Shown piece after piece: positions 1-7,214 of a DNA stretch of 14,683 nucleotides (position 1 is its first letter; each line of letters begins with the position of its first letter). The notes below the pieces were generated by a model. That model worked only from the letters and a program-made list of their open reading frames with translations, did not search any database and was not told the origin of the DNA. Position numbers and translations under genes: made by a program. The stretch is from positions 1-14,683 of the forward strand of contig JAEUMX010000131.1 in the NCBI GenBank assembly GCA_016791285.1, in the 5' to 3' direction. Origin of the DNA: Burkholderiales bacterium. GTDB lineage: Bacteria; Pseudomonadota; Gammaproteobacteria; Burkholderiales; JAEUMW01.

Positions 1-1221
1 CCGCGCACGTGTCGGATTCAGCGCGTAGGCGTGATAGGCGGCCGCTTCGGCCGCACCGAAGCGCGCGCCCGCGCCCATGTCGGCGAACACGGTCTCCAGC
101 GCGCACAGGCACAGCATCACGTTCTCCATCTTGCAGGAATAGCCCATGATGCCGAAGCGCCAGATCTTTCCCGCGAGGTCGCCCAGGCCGGCGCCGATCT
201 CGAGGTTGTAGTCGTGCAGCAGGCGTCGGCGCACCTCCTTCTCGTCGAGGTCGGGCAGCACGCGCACCGCATTCATCTGCGGCAGACGATAGGCGTCTTC
301 GACCAGGTACTGCATGCCGAGGGTCTCGAGGCCGGCGCGCAAGGCCTTGTGATTGCGCTCGTGACGCGCCCAGCTCGCCTCCAGCCCCTCTTCCTTCAGC
401 ATGCGCAGCGCCTCGTGCAGCGCGTACAACGAATTGGTCGGCGCCGTGTGGTGGTAGGTGCGCGTGGTCGCACCCCAGTAGCCGAGCAGCAGGCCGAGAT
501 CCATGAACCAGCTGTGGACCTTTTCCTTGCGCGCCCGCACGAGTTCGACGACGCGGTCGCTGAAGGTGATCGGCGACAGACCCGGCGTGCACGACAGGCA
601 CTTCTGGCTGCCCGAATAGGCGGCATCGATGCCCCATTCGTCGACCAGGACCGGGATGCCGCCGAGCGAGGTGACCGCATCCATGATGGTCATCGCGCCG
701 TGCGCCTGCGCGATCGCGGCGATCGTCCTGGCATCCGAGCGCACGCCGGTGGAGGTCTCGGCGTGCACGAAGGCGACGATCCTCGCGTCGGGATTCCCGC
801 GCAGCGCGTCCTCCACCTTGTTCGGGTCCACCGGCGTGCCCCACGCGTCGTCGACGACCACCGCCGTGCCGCCGCAGCGCTCGACGTTCTCGATCATGCG
901 CCCGCCGAACACCCCGTTGCGGCAGACGACGACCTTGTCGCCAGGGTTGACCATGTTGACGAAACACATCTCCATGCCTACCGAGCCCGGACCGGACACC
1001 GGAAAGGTCAGCGCATTGCGGGTCTGGAAGGCGTAGCGGAGCAGCCCCTTGAGTTCCTCCATCATCTCGACGAACACCGGGTCGAGATAGCCGATGGTTG
1101 GACGGCCCATCGCCGACAGCACCCGCGGGTGGATGTCGGAGGGGCCTGGACCCATCAGGGTCCGCTGCGGCGGGTAAAAGGGACCCACCTTCCGTTTCAG
1201 GAATTGATCTTGTGCGCTCAT
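1..1221 (-). CDS. Alanine/serine-glyoxylate aminotransferase family protein (class V, PLP-dependent), 3' end cut by window
   Basis: PLP-dependent transaminase of the AGXT/serine-glyoxylate family, which moves an amino group from alanine or serine to glyoxylate or a similar oxo-acid in the cytoplasm. The frame is open for 407 codons from the ATG at 1221 to the window edge with no stop, so the C-terminus is missing. The family is usually about 390-410 residues, so little should be lost. Visible motifs are the N-terminal MGPGPS (residues 23-28), DAVTSLGG near residue 181 (Asp expected to contact the PLP ring nitrogen), and SGSQKCLS with Lys207 as the predicted Schiff-base lysine, followed by PGLSP. 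The gene lies 104 bases downstream of ttcA with its own extended -10 element, so it is probably transcribed separately. No strong Shine-Dalgarno precedes the ATG. Exact substrate (alanine, serine or ureidoglycine) cannot be read from sequence. Confidence 0.93.
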   Translation of the reverse strand, partial: MSAQDQFLKRKVGPFYPPQRTLMGPGPSDIHPRVLSAMGRPTIGYLDPVFVEMMEELKGLLRYAFQTRNALTFPVSGPGSVGMEMCFVNMVNPGDKVVVCRNGVFGGRMIENVERCGGTAVVVDDAWGTPVDPNKVEDALRGNPDARIVAFVHAETSTGVRSDARTIAAIAQAHGAMTIMDAVTSLGGIPVLVDEWGIDAAYSGSQKCLSCTPGLSPITFSDRVVELVRARKEKVHSWFMDLGLLLGYWGATTRTYHHTAPTNSLYALHEALRMLKEEGLEASWARHERNHKALRAGLETLGMQYLVEDAYRLPQMNAVRVLPDLDEKEVRRRLLHDYNLEIGAGLGDLAGKIWRFGIMGYSCKMENVMLCLCALETVFADMGAGARFGAAEAAAYHAYALNPTRAR

Positions 1222-1270
1222 CGAGTTGAGATCCCAGGGGAAGCCCGGTCTGCTGCCGGAAAGGCCGCGG

Positions 1271-1279
1271 ATTGTAGCA
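1271..1279 (-). promoter_or_regulatory. Extended -10 promoter of the aminotransferase gene
   Basis: The minus strand reads TGCTACAAT, an extended -10 (TGn plus TACAAT), in the 104-base gap after ttcA. It would start transcription near 1264, giving a leader of about 43 bases before the ATG at 1221. No good -35 hexamer lies at 17-18 bases spacing, which fits an extended -10 promoter. Called by eye only. Confidence 0.55.
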
Positions 1280-1325
1280 AATCCGCCGGTACAAAGGCGG
1301 CGGCGCCCTGCGTGGGTAGGTGGCT

Positions 1326-2213
1326 TCAGGAAGATGCCGGGCGGCCCGCTGGGCGGGGAAACGAGGTCTCGTCGAACGCGATGTCGCCGTCGGCGCTCGC
1401 TTCGCCGGTCGCCTCGAGCCCCCGGAAATCGAACAGGCCCGGGTCGAGCAAGTGCGAGGGCTTCACCTGCGACAGCGCGTTGAAGATGGTCTCGACGCGA
1501 CCGGGAAAGCGCTTCTCCCACTCGCGCAGCATCGCCTTCACCTGCTGGCGTTGCAGGTTCTCCTGCGAGCCGCAGAGATCGCACGGAATGATCGGGAAAC
1601 CGCAGGCTCGGGCATGCGCTTCGAGATCGCGCTCGCGCACAAAGGCGAGCGGGCGGATGACCACGTGCTGACCGTCGTCGGACACGAGCTTGGGCGGCAT
1701 TGCCTTAAGCTTGCCGCCGAAGAAGAGATTCAGGAAGAAGGTTTCGAGAATGTCGTCGCGGTGATGGCCGAGCGCGATGCGGGTGGCGCCGATTTCCCTG
1801 GCGACGCGGTAGAGCACGCCGCGGCGCAGCCGCGAGCAGAGCGAGCACATCGTCTTGCCTTCGGGAATCACGCGTTTGACGACGCTGTAGGTGTCCTGGA
1901 CGACGATGCGAAACGGGATGCCGAGCGCGCAGAGGTAATCCGGCAGCACGTGCTCGGGGTAGCCGGGATGACGCTGGTCGAGGTTGACGGCGACGATCTC
2001 GAAGTCGAGCGGCGCGTGGCTGCGAAGCTTCATCAGGATGTCGAGCAGGCCGTAGCTGTCCTTGCCACCGGACAGGCAAACCATCACACGGTCGCCGGGG
2101 CCGATCATCTGGTAGTCGGCGATCGCCTGACCGACCTGACGGCGCAGCCGCTTCACCAGCTTGTTCGCCTCGAAGGCCTGCTTTCTTTCGAGCTTTACCG
2201 CTGGCGCGTTCAC
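1326..2213 (-). CDS. ttcA: tRNA 2-thiocytidine biosynthesis protein TtcA
   Basis: TtcA is the ATP-dependent, Fe-S-containing enzyme that thiolates cytidine 32 of certain tRNAs in the cytoplasm. The 295-residue product carries the PP-loop SGGKDS at residues 48-53, GHHRDD at 149-154, and two CxxC pairs (Cys123/Cys126 and Cys211/Cys214) that in this family provide the iron-sulfur cluster ligands. The length is close to the E. coli protein (about 311). I chose the GTG at 2213 because a GAGGCG ribosome-binding site lies just upstream, the N-terminus then matches the family, and the start falls 7 bases after the pteridine reductase stop. The frame stays open upstream to 2282, but those extra residues overlap the reductase and look unlike the family. 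The short gap suggests co-transcription and probable translational coupling with the reductase. Confidence 0.95.
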   Translation of the reverse strand: MNAPAVKLERKQAFEANKLVKRLRRQVGQAIADYQMIGPGDRVMVCLSGGKDSYGLLDILMKLRSHAPLDFEIVAVNLDQRHPGYPEHVLPDYLCALGIPFRIVVQDTYSVVKRVIPEGKTMCSLCSRLRRGVLYRVAREIGATRIALGHHRDDILETFFLNLFFGGKLKAMPPKLVSDDGQHVVIRPLAFVRERDLEAHARACGFPIIPCDLCGSQENLQRQQVKAMLREWEKRFPGRVETIFNALSQVKPSHLLDPGLFDFRGLEATGEASADGDIAFDETSFPRPAGRPASS

Positions 2214-2220
2214 GTCCGCC

Positions 2221-2973
2221 TCACAGGTTGATGCTGCGGCCGCCGTCCACCGCGAGGATCTGGCCGGTGATGTAGGGCGCATCGGAGACCAGAAAGCACA
2301 CCGCGCGCGCCACGTCGTCCGGGTCGCCGACGCGCTTGAGCGATGTCTGGGCGACGATGCGCGCGCGTTCCTCGGCGTTCGACCAGGCGTTGTCTTCCGG
2401 CCAGATGATGGCGCCGGGCGCCACGCCGTTCACGCGCACCTCGGGGCCGAGCTCGCGTGCGAGCGAACGGGTGAGCGCGACGAGCCCGCCCTTCGCCGTG
2501 CTGTACACCAGATGATTCTTCATTGGGCGGTCGGCGTGGATGTCGACGATGTTCACGATCGCGCCGCGATGCCGGCGCAGTTCCGGCGCTGCCGCCTGCG
2601 ACAGGAACAGCGGCGCCTTGAGATTGGTGCCGACGAGATCGTCCCATATTCGTTCGGTGATCTCGCCGACGGCGGTGGGAAAGAAGCTCGACGCATTGTT
2701 GATGAGCACGTCGAGCCGGCCGAAGCGCCCCACCGTCTCCCCCACCAGTCGCGGCAGGGCCGCGGTGTCGAGCAGGTCTGCGCGCACCAGCGCGCAGGAG
2801 CCGGGGCGGTGCGATTCCAGCTCGCTTTGCAGCGCCTGCGCTTCGGCTGCGGACGAGCGATAATGAATCATGAGATTCGCACCTACGCCATGCAGGCGGC
2901 GGCAGATGGCGGCCCCGACGCGCTTCGCGCCGCCGGTGATGAGTACGACGCGGCCGGTGAGGGAGAGAGTCAT
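2221..2973 (-). CDS. Pteridine reductase (PTR1/FolM-like short-chain dehydrogenase)
   Basis: NADPH-dependent short-chain dehydrogenase of the pteridine reductase group, expected to reduce dihydrobiopterin/dihydromonapterin or dihydrofolate-type substrates in the cytoplasm. The nucleotide-binding turn is TGGAKRVG (residues 13-20), matching the TGX3RXG signature that separates PTR1/FolM from ordinary SDRs (TGxxxGxG). NNAS is at 92-95. The catalytic set is Asp144, Tyr157 and Lys161. Asp replaces the usual SDR serine, as in Leishmania PTR1 with the same D-13-Y-4-K spacing. The 250-residue length is typical. Its stop lies 7 bases before ttcA, and the start faces the divergent MidA gene. A TAGAAT box at 3013-3018 probably drives this gene and ttcA. 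No clear Shine-Dalgarno precedes the ATG. The exact pterin substrate is inferred from family. Confidence 0.9.
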   Translation of the reverse strand: MTLSLTGRVVLITGGAKRVGAAICRRLHGVGANLMIHYRSSAAEAQALQSELESHRPGSCALVRADLLDTAALPRLVGETVGRFGRLDVLINNASSFFPTAVGEITERIWDDLVGTNLKAPLFLSQAAAPELRRHRGAIVNIVDIHADRPMKNHLVYSTAKGGLVALTRSLARELGPEVRVNGVAPGAIIWPEDNAWSNAEERARIVAQTSLKRVGDPDDVARAVCFLVSDAPYITGQILAVDGGRSINL

Positions 2974-3012
2974 GGGGTTTTGCGCGCGACGGCGACATGT
3001 GCACTGTCCCGG

Positions 3013-3018
3013 ATTCTA
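3013..3018 (-). promoter_or_regulatory. Candidate -10 box (TAGAAT) of the pteridine reductase-ttcA unit
   Basis: The minus strand reads GATAGAATCCGG, with TAGAAT 40 bases upstream of the reductase ATG, implying a start near 3006 and a leader of about 33 bases. No convincing -35 is visible. The box lies inside the extended reading frame of the divergent methyltransferase if that gene starts at 2997, which argues for its later start at 3045. Confidence 0.45.
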
Positions 3019-3044
3019 TCGAAATTGCGCGCGCGGAGTCGGCT

Positions 3045-4205
3045 TTGCGGCGAGCTGACGGGATCCTGCCGGAGCCCACGGCGTTCGCGCGCGCGCACAG
3101 CGAGGGGCTCGTCGCGGTGATCCGCGATGCCATCGAAACGGCGGGCGGGTGGATTTCGTTCGCCCGCTACATGGAGCTCGCGCTCTATGCACCCGGACTG
3201 GGCTACTACGCTGCCGGCGCGGAAAAGCTCGGCGCGGCGGGGGACTTCGTCACGGCGCCGGAGATCTCGCCGCTTTTCGCGCGCTCGCTCGCCCGGCAGG
3301 CGGCCCAAATCGTCGCCGCGACCGGCGGCTCCGTACTGGAGCTCGGGGCGGGCAGCGGACGCCTCGCGGCGGAACTCCTGCTTGCGCTCGAAGCGCTCGA
3401 GGCGCTGCCCGACCAGTACGCGATTCTCGAGGTGAGCGCAGACCTCAAGGCGCGACAGCGCGAGCGCATCGCCGCCACGGCGCCACACCTGGCGGCGCGC
3501 GCGGTCTGGCTGTCCGAGCTCCCCGAGCGCTGGCGCGGGCTGGTGCTCGCCAACGAGGTGCTGGATGCGCTGCCCGTGCATCTTGTCGTCAACGACGGAG
3601 CGAGATGGCAGGAGCGCGGCGTGAGCTGGGTCGGGGCTTTGCGGTGGCAGGACAACGAGATCACGGCACCGGAGCTGGCAGCGGCGCTCGCGCATCTGCC
3701 GGACAGTCCGGGCTACCTGACCGAAGTCAACCTCGCGGGGCCGCGGCTCACCGCCTCGCTCGGCAAGATGCTGGAGTCGGGCACGTTGCTTTTCATCGAC
3801 TACGGCTTCGGCCGGCGCGAGTACTACCATCCGCAGCGCGCCGCCGGCACTCTCATGTGTCATTACCGCCATCATGCCCACGACGACCCGTTCTTCCTGC
3901 CCGGGCTGCAGGACATCACGGCGCACGTCGAGTTCACCGCGATCGCCGAGGCCGGCATCGACCACGGCCTCGCTCTGCAGGGCTACACGACGCAGGCGCG
4001 TTTCCTCCTGAACTGCGGCATCACCGAGCTCGTGCAAGCGGTGCCGGCGCAGGACACGGCGACCTACCTCCCAATCGTCGCGGGCGTGCAGAAGCTCCTG
4101 GCGCCGTCGGAGATGGGCGAGCTTTTCAAGGCGCTCGCGCTTGGCTGCGGGGTCGAGGGGCCTCTGATCGGTTTCACTGCGGGTGATCTGTCGCGGCTGC
4201 TTTAG
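3045..4205 (+). CDS. Class I SAM-dependent methyltransferase, MidA/NDUFAF7 family (COG1565)
   Basis: Rossmann-fold SAM methyltransferase of the MidA/NDUFAF7 family. The mitochondrial member methylates an arginine of a complex I subunit; the bacterial substrate is not settled. Counting from the upstream ATG at 2997, the family signature GDFVTAPEISPLF is at residues 82-94, the SAM-binding motif LELGAGSGRLA at 114-124, and ANEVLDALPVH follows at about 184. I chose the TTG at 3045 (386 residues) because GGAG sits 6 bases upstream, the N-terminus then has typical length before the conserved GGWI, and the start clears the divergent promoter. The ATG at 2997 (402 residues) stays possible but has a weaker ribosome-binding site. 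The stop overlaps that of the convergent transporter gene by 3-4 bases. The gene diverges from the reductase-ttcA unit. Confidence 0.92.
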   Translation: MRRADGILPEPTAFARAHSEGLVAVIRDAIETAGGWISFARYMELALYAPGLGYYAAGAEKLGAAGDFVTAPEISPLFARSLARQAAQIVAATGGSVLELGAGSGRLAAELLLALEALEALPDQYAILEVSADLKARQRERIAATAPHLAARAVWLSELPERWRGLVLANEVLDALPVHLVVNDGARWQERGVSWVGALRWQDNEITAPELAAALAHLPDSPGYLTEVNLAGPRLTASLGKMLESGTLLFIDYGFGRREYYHPQRAAGTLMCHYRHHAHDDPFFLPGLQDITAHVEFTAIAEAGIDHGLALQGYTTQARFLLNCGITELVQAVPAQDTATYLPIVAGVQKLLAPSEMGELFKALALGCGVEGPLIGFTAGDLSRLL

Positions 4206-4762
4206 AACGGGACGCCAAACAGCGTGAGCACGCCGAAGCCGATGAAGAGGACAGCGGCTGCAATGCGCACGGCCCGCATTGGAATGCGCTCGGCGAGCTT
4301 GTCACCGAGCCACACCGCGGGTGCATTCGCGATCATCATGCCGAGCGTCGTGCCGAGCACGACCTGCACCAGTGCGTCGAAGCGGGCCGCGAGCGCCACC
4401 GTCGCAATCTGGGTCTTGTCGCCCATCTCGGCGAGAAAGAAGGCGACGAGCGCGGTGACGAACGCGCCGGCGCGGTGGATGCGCGGATCGTCGTCGAGGG
4501 CGTCGGGATGCAGCGTCCAGAAGCCGAAGGCGATGAACAGCACACCGACGCCGATGACGAGCACATGCCGCGGCACCAGCGTCGCGATCCAGTTGCCCAC
4601 GGCACCGGCAAGCGCGTGATTGGCGAGAGTCGCCACCAGGATGCCGGCGAGTATCGGCCACGGTCGTCGCAGGCGTGCTGCCAGCACGAAGGAGAGGAGC
4701 TGCGTCTTGTCGCCGATCTCGGCCAGGGCGACCAGCACCGTAGAGGTGAGCAGGGCTTGCAT
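4202..4762 (-). CDS. GDT1/TMEM165 (UPF0016) family membrane cation transporter
   Basis: Small polytopic inner-membrane protein of the GDT1/TMEM165 family. Characterised members move Mn2+ and/or Ca2+, and bacterial members such as MneA act as manganese exporters. The 186-residue product has the two diagnostic repeats EIGDKT (15-20) and EMGDKT (112-117), one in each half of an inverted-repeat fold. Hydrophobic segments fall roughly at 4-28, 36-60, 66-83, 98-120, 131-150 and 165-183, and a charged loop at 88-97 joins the halves. The start ATG at 4762 has no Shine-Dalgarno, and a TGCTAGCAT element lies so close upstream that the mRNA may be nearly leaderless. The stop overlaps the end of the convergent methyltransferase gene. 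Metal specificity (Mn versus Ca) is not readable from sequence. Confidence 0.92.
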   Translation of the reverse strand: MQALLTSTVLVALAEIGDKTQLLSFVLAARLRRPWPILAGILVATLANHALAGAVGNWIATLVPRHVLVIGVGVLFIAFGFWTLHPDALDDDPRIHRAGAFVTALVAFFLAEMGDKTQIATVALAARFDALVQVVLGTTLGMMIANAPAVWLGDKLAERIPMRAVRIAAAVLFIGFGVLTLFGVPF

Positions 4763-4771
4763 GGGGGGCGT

Positions 4772-4780
4772 ATGCTAGCA
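4772..4780 (-). promoter_or_regulatory. Candidate extended -10 of the GDT1-family gene
   Basis: The minus strand reads TGCTAGCAT, a TGn-extended -10 with TAGCAT. Its 3' end is 9 bases before the ATG at 4762, so transcription would begin near 4765 with almost no leader. No -35 is evident. Weak call made by eye. Confidence 0.3.
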
Positions 4781-4815
4781 AAGAGAGACGGCGGGCGCTG
4801 CATTGGCACCCGCGA

Positions 4816-4823
4816 AGGGAGGA
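4816..4823 (+). promoter_or_regulatory. Strong ribosome-binding site of the alcohol dehydrogenase gene
   Basis: AGGGAGGA lies 7 bases before the ATG at 4831. It is one of the few near-consensus Shine-Dalgarno sequences in the window and fixes the start of the dehydrogenase. Confidence 0.75.
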
Positions 4824-4830
4824 CATTACG

Positions 4831-5823
4831 ATGTTTGCGATGGTGATGGACGCCGCGCGGCGGCCGCTCACCGCGCGCGAGTTGCCGTTGCCGCAACCGG
4901 GCGCGGGCGAGGTGCTGGTGCGCGTGCATGCGTGCGGCGTGTGCCGCACCGATCTTCACGTCGTCGACGGCGACCTCACCCACCCGAAGCTGCCGCTCGT
5001 GCCCGGTCACGAGATCGTCGGCGCGGTGGCGGCGGTCGGCAGCGGCGTGGAGAACCTCGCGGCGGGTCAGCGCGTCGGCATACCGTGGCTCGGTTACACG
5101 TGCGGCCACTGCGAGTATTGCCGCGCCGGGCGCGAAAATCTCTGCGACGGCGCGCGCTTCACCGGCTACGACCGCGACGGCGGCTATGCGGAGTACACCG
5201 TCGCCGATGGTCGCTACTGCTTTCCGCTTCCCGCCGACTACGACGATGCGCACGCGGCACCCCTGCTCTGCGCGGGGCTCATCGGCTATCGCTCGCTCGT
5301 CATGGCCGGCGATGCGTGGCGGCTCGGCATCTACGGCTTCGGCGCGGCTGCCCACATCATCGCCCAGGTGGCGGCATGGCAGGGGCGCGAGGTGTACGCC
5401 TTCACCCGCCCTGGCGACGACGAGGGTCAGCGCTTCGCGATGGAACTCGGCGCGAAGTGGGCCGGTGACTCCACCGTCGCCGCGCCGGAGCCGCTCGATG
5501 CCGCGCTCATCTTCGCGCCGGTGGGCGCGCTCGTGCCCGCGGCATTGCGGGCGACGGCGAAGGGCGGAACCGTCGTGTGCGCGGGCATCCACATGAGCGA
5601 CATCCCGGCGTTTCCCTACGACATCCTGTGGGGCGAGCGTACGGTGCGCTCGGTGGCGAATCTCACGCGACGCGATGGTGAGGAGTTTCTAGCGCTGGCG
5701 CCGAAAGTGCCGGTCCGGACCGAGGTGGAGTGCATGCCGCTGCGCGAGGCCAACGCTGCGCTGGCGAATCTGAAAGAGGGCAAGGTGCGCGGTGCAGCCG
5801 TGCTGCTGACCGCCGCGGGTTGA
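4831..5823 (+). CDS. Zinc-dependent alcohol dehydrogenase family protein
   Basis: Medium-chain zinc alcohol dehydrogenase, expected to interconvert a primary or secondary alcohol and its carbonyl with NAD(P)(H) in the cytoplasm. The 330-residue product has the catalytic-zinc ligands Cys38 (in CGVCRTD), His60-Glu61 (GHE) and Cys147 (PLLCAG). The structural-zinc cysteines are 91, 94, 97 and 105. The Rossmann turn reads GFGAAA (169-174), with Ala at the third glycine position; GFGASA-type turns are common in this subgroup. The second strand ends YAFTR with no acidic residue, which may permit NADP(H). A strong AGGGAGGA ribosome-binding site supports the ATG. The gene diverges from the GDT1-family gene across 68 bases, and its stop is 7 bases from the convergent kinase stop. 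Substrate cannot be assigned. Confidence 0.93.
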   Translation: MFAMVMDAARRPLTARELPLPQPGAGEVLVRVHACGVCRTDLHVVDGDLTHPKLPLVPGHEIVGAVAAVGSGVENLAAGQRVGIPWLGYTCGHCEYCRAGRENLCDGARFTGYDRDGGYAEYTVADGRYCFPLPADYDDAHAAPLLCAGLIGYRSLVMAGDAWRLGIYGFGAAAHIIAQVAAWQGREVYAFTRPGDDEGQRFAMELGAKWAGDSTVAAPEPLDAALIFAPVGALVPAALRATAKGGTVVCAGIHMSDIPAFPYDILWGERTVRSVANLTRRDGEEFLALAPKVPVRTEVECMPLREANAALANLKEGKVRGAAVLLTAAG

Positions 5824-5830
5824 GCAGACC

Positions 5831-7135
5831 CTAGCGCGACGCGAGCTTCGCGTGCGCTTCGCCGATGCGGTCGATCAGGATGCGCACGAACGCCTTGTTG
5901 AACTGGTTCTGGCAGCCCTGGGACGCCTGCAGCAGCGCGGCGGCACGGATTTCGACGACCATGCCGTCGGTGAGCGCGCGAATGGTGGTGGTGCGGCGCG
6001 TGATGGTCTCGGAGAAGTAGAGCATCTCGCCGAAGCAGTTGCCCGTGTAGAGCGTGTTGAGATAGGTGCCGCCGCGGCTGACCTCGACCTCGCCGCGCCC
6101 GACGATGAAGAAGCTGTCGCCGCTGTCGCCTTCCCGAAGCACGATGGCATCCCGCGTCACCGCCCGCCAGGTCGCGATGCGCACCACTTCCCACAGCTGC
6201 ACGTCGTCGAAATCGCGGAAGAAGTCGAGCCGCTTCGCCGAATTGAACTTCTCGGCGTCGGTGATGTTGGTGCCGCCGACGTGCAACGCCTGGAAGGCGC
6301 CGGCCAGATCCTTGGCGAGATCGATCCAGGTCGGGTAGCGCCCCTCACGCGTTTTTTCCAGGCAGCGCATCACGATCCGTTCGAGCGGCTCCGGCACATC
6401 GGGGCGCAGGGTGCGCAGCGGCGGCGCCTCGTGATGGAGGATCTGGTAGGTGAGGCTCGCCGTGTTGGTGCCGAGAAATGGCAGGCGACCCGCGATGAGC
6501 TGATAGATCACCACGCCCAGCGAGTAGATGTCGGTGTGATGGGTGAGCTGCTCTTCGCGGATCTGCTCCGGCGACATGTAGGCGGGCGACCCCACACCGC
6601 TCAGCTGGGTGACGGTATTGCGTTCCTGCAGCGCCGTGCCGAAGTCGGAGAGCTTGATGTCGGTGCCCTGGCTCAGCAGGATGTTGGCGGGCTTGATGTC
6701 GCGGTGGATGACACCGTGCTGGAACGCGTAGTCCAGCGCGCGGTTGCACTTGAAGATGACCTCGACCGCCTTTTCCAGCGGCAGCAGGGTGTCGGCGGCA
6801 CAGTACTGCTCGAGTGTGCCGCCTGCCACGTACTCCATCACGAGATAGGTGTAGCGCTCCTCCGTGACCGCGTCGTAGATCGCCGCGATGTGGGGATGAT
6901 TGAGCTTGCCGGCCAGCGACGACTCGTTGAGGAAGACGCGCTGGAAGCGACGCAGCGCGTTGGCATCGGTGGTGTTCGGCGGCACGAAAACCTTGATCGC
7001 GACCTCGCGGTTGGCGAAGGTGTCGCGCGCATGGAAGACGCGGCTCGTCGCACCCTGACCGAGTTCGCGCAGCACCGGATACTTGCCGATGCGCTCAGGT
7101 ACACCGGGCTGCAGAAGGGTGGCGGCGGGACTCAT
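5831..7135 (-). CDS. Hanks-type Ser/Thr protein kinase with C-terminal cyclic-nucleotide-binding-like domain
   Basis: 434-residue soluble protein. Residues about 18-285 form a complete eukaryotic-like kinase: glycine loop GQGATSRVF (26-34), AIK with Lys48, Glu71 in the C-helix, HRDIKPAN (144-151; Asp146, Asn151), DFG (164-166) and SPE (188-190). The activation loop contains several Thr/Ser. Residues about 303-405 form a CRP/PKA-regulatory-type domain with REGDSGDSFFIV and the cassette core FGE (368-370) followed by RRTTT (380-384). The cassette departs from FGELALx...PRxAT, so cNMP binding is plausible but unproven. No transmembrane or PASTA segment is visible. The gene follows the C13 peptidase gene by 79 bases. 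The ATG has no Shine-Dalgarno, and a short hairpin lies 14 bases upstream. Kinase substrates are unknown; the neighbouring peptidase and EF-hand protein are candidates by context only. Confidence 0.92.
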   Translation of the reverse strand: MSPAATLLQPGVPERIGKYPVLRELGQGATSRVFHARDTFANREVAIKVFVPPNTTDANALRRFQRVFLNESSLAGKLNHPHIAAIYDAVTEERYTYLVMEYVAGGTLEQYCAADTLLPLEKAVEVIFKCNRALDYAFQHGVIHRDIKPANILLSQGTDIKLSDFGTALQERNTVTQLSGVGSPAYMSPEQIREEQLTHHTDIYSLGVVIYQLIAGRLPFLGTNTASLTYQILHHEAPPLRTLRPDVPEPLERIVMRCLEKTREGRYPTWIDLAKDLAGAFQALHVGGTNITDAEKFNSAKRLDFFRDFDDVQLWEVVRIATWRAVTRDAIVLREGDSGDSFFIVGRGEVEVSRGGTYLNTLYTGNCFGEMLYFSETITRRTTTIRALTDGMVVEIRAAALLQASQGCQNQFNKAFVRILIDRIGEAHAKLASR

Positions 7136-7149
7136 GCGGGCGCGGCGAG

Positions 7150-7164
7150 GGGTTCTGTGAACCC
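7150..7164 (-). repeat. Short inverted repeat (GGGTTC-ACA-GAACCC) upstream of the kinase gene
   Basis: A perfect 6-base stem with a 3-base loop occupies part of the 79-base gap between the C13 peptidase and kinase genes, ending 14 bases before the kinase ATG. GGC and GCC outside it could add three pairs across a small bulge. No T-run follows on the minus strand, so it is not a typical intrinsic terminator. The gap holds no Shine-Dalgarno and only weak promoter-like sequence. Confidence 0.4.
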
Positions 7165-7214
7165 GCCCGGCAATGCAATAGTCAGGCCGAGCCGGTTCTC
7201 CGCCGGTACCCCGA

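Noticed and set aside
31..1671. A 546-codon plus-strand frame opposite the aminotransferase and ttcA
   Set aside because: It crosses two real minus-strand genes and their gap, has no family motif, and is rich in Arg, His and Ala as expected for an antisense shadow.
2161..3120. Overlapping frames on both strands around the pteridine reductase, including a 307-codon minus-strand frame
   Set aside because: The reductase frame has the TGX3RXG and D-Y-K catalytic set; the other frames are low-complexity Arg/Ala/His products.
4763..4830. yybP-ykoY manganese riboswitch upstream of the GDT1-family gene
   Set aside because: The divergent gap is only 68 bases and lacks the conserved GGGGAGUA-type core, so the motif is not supported.
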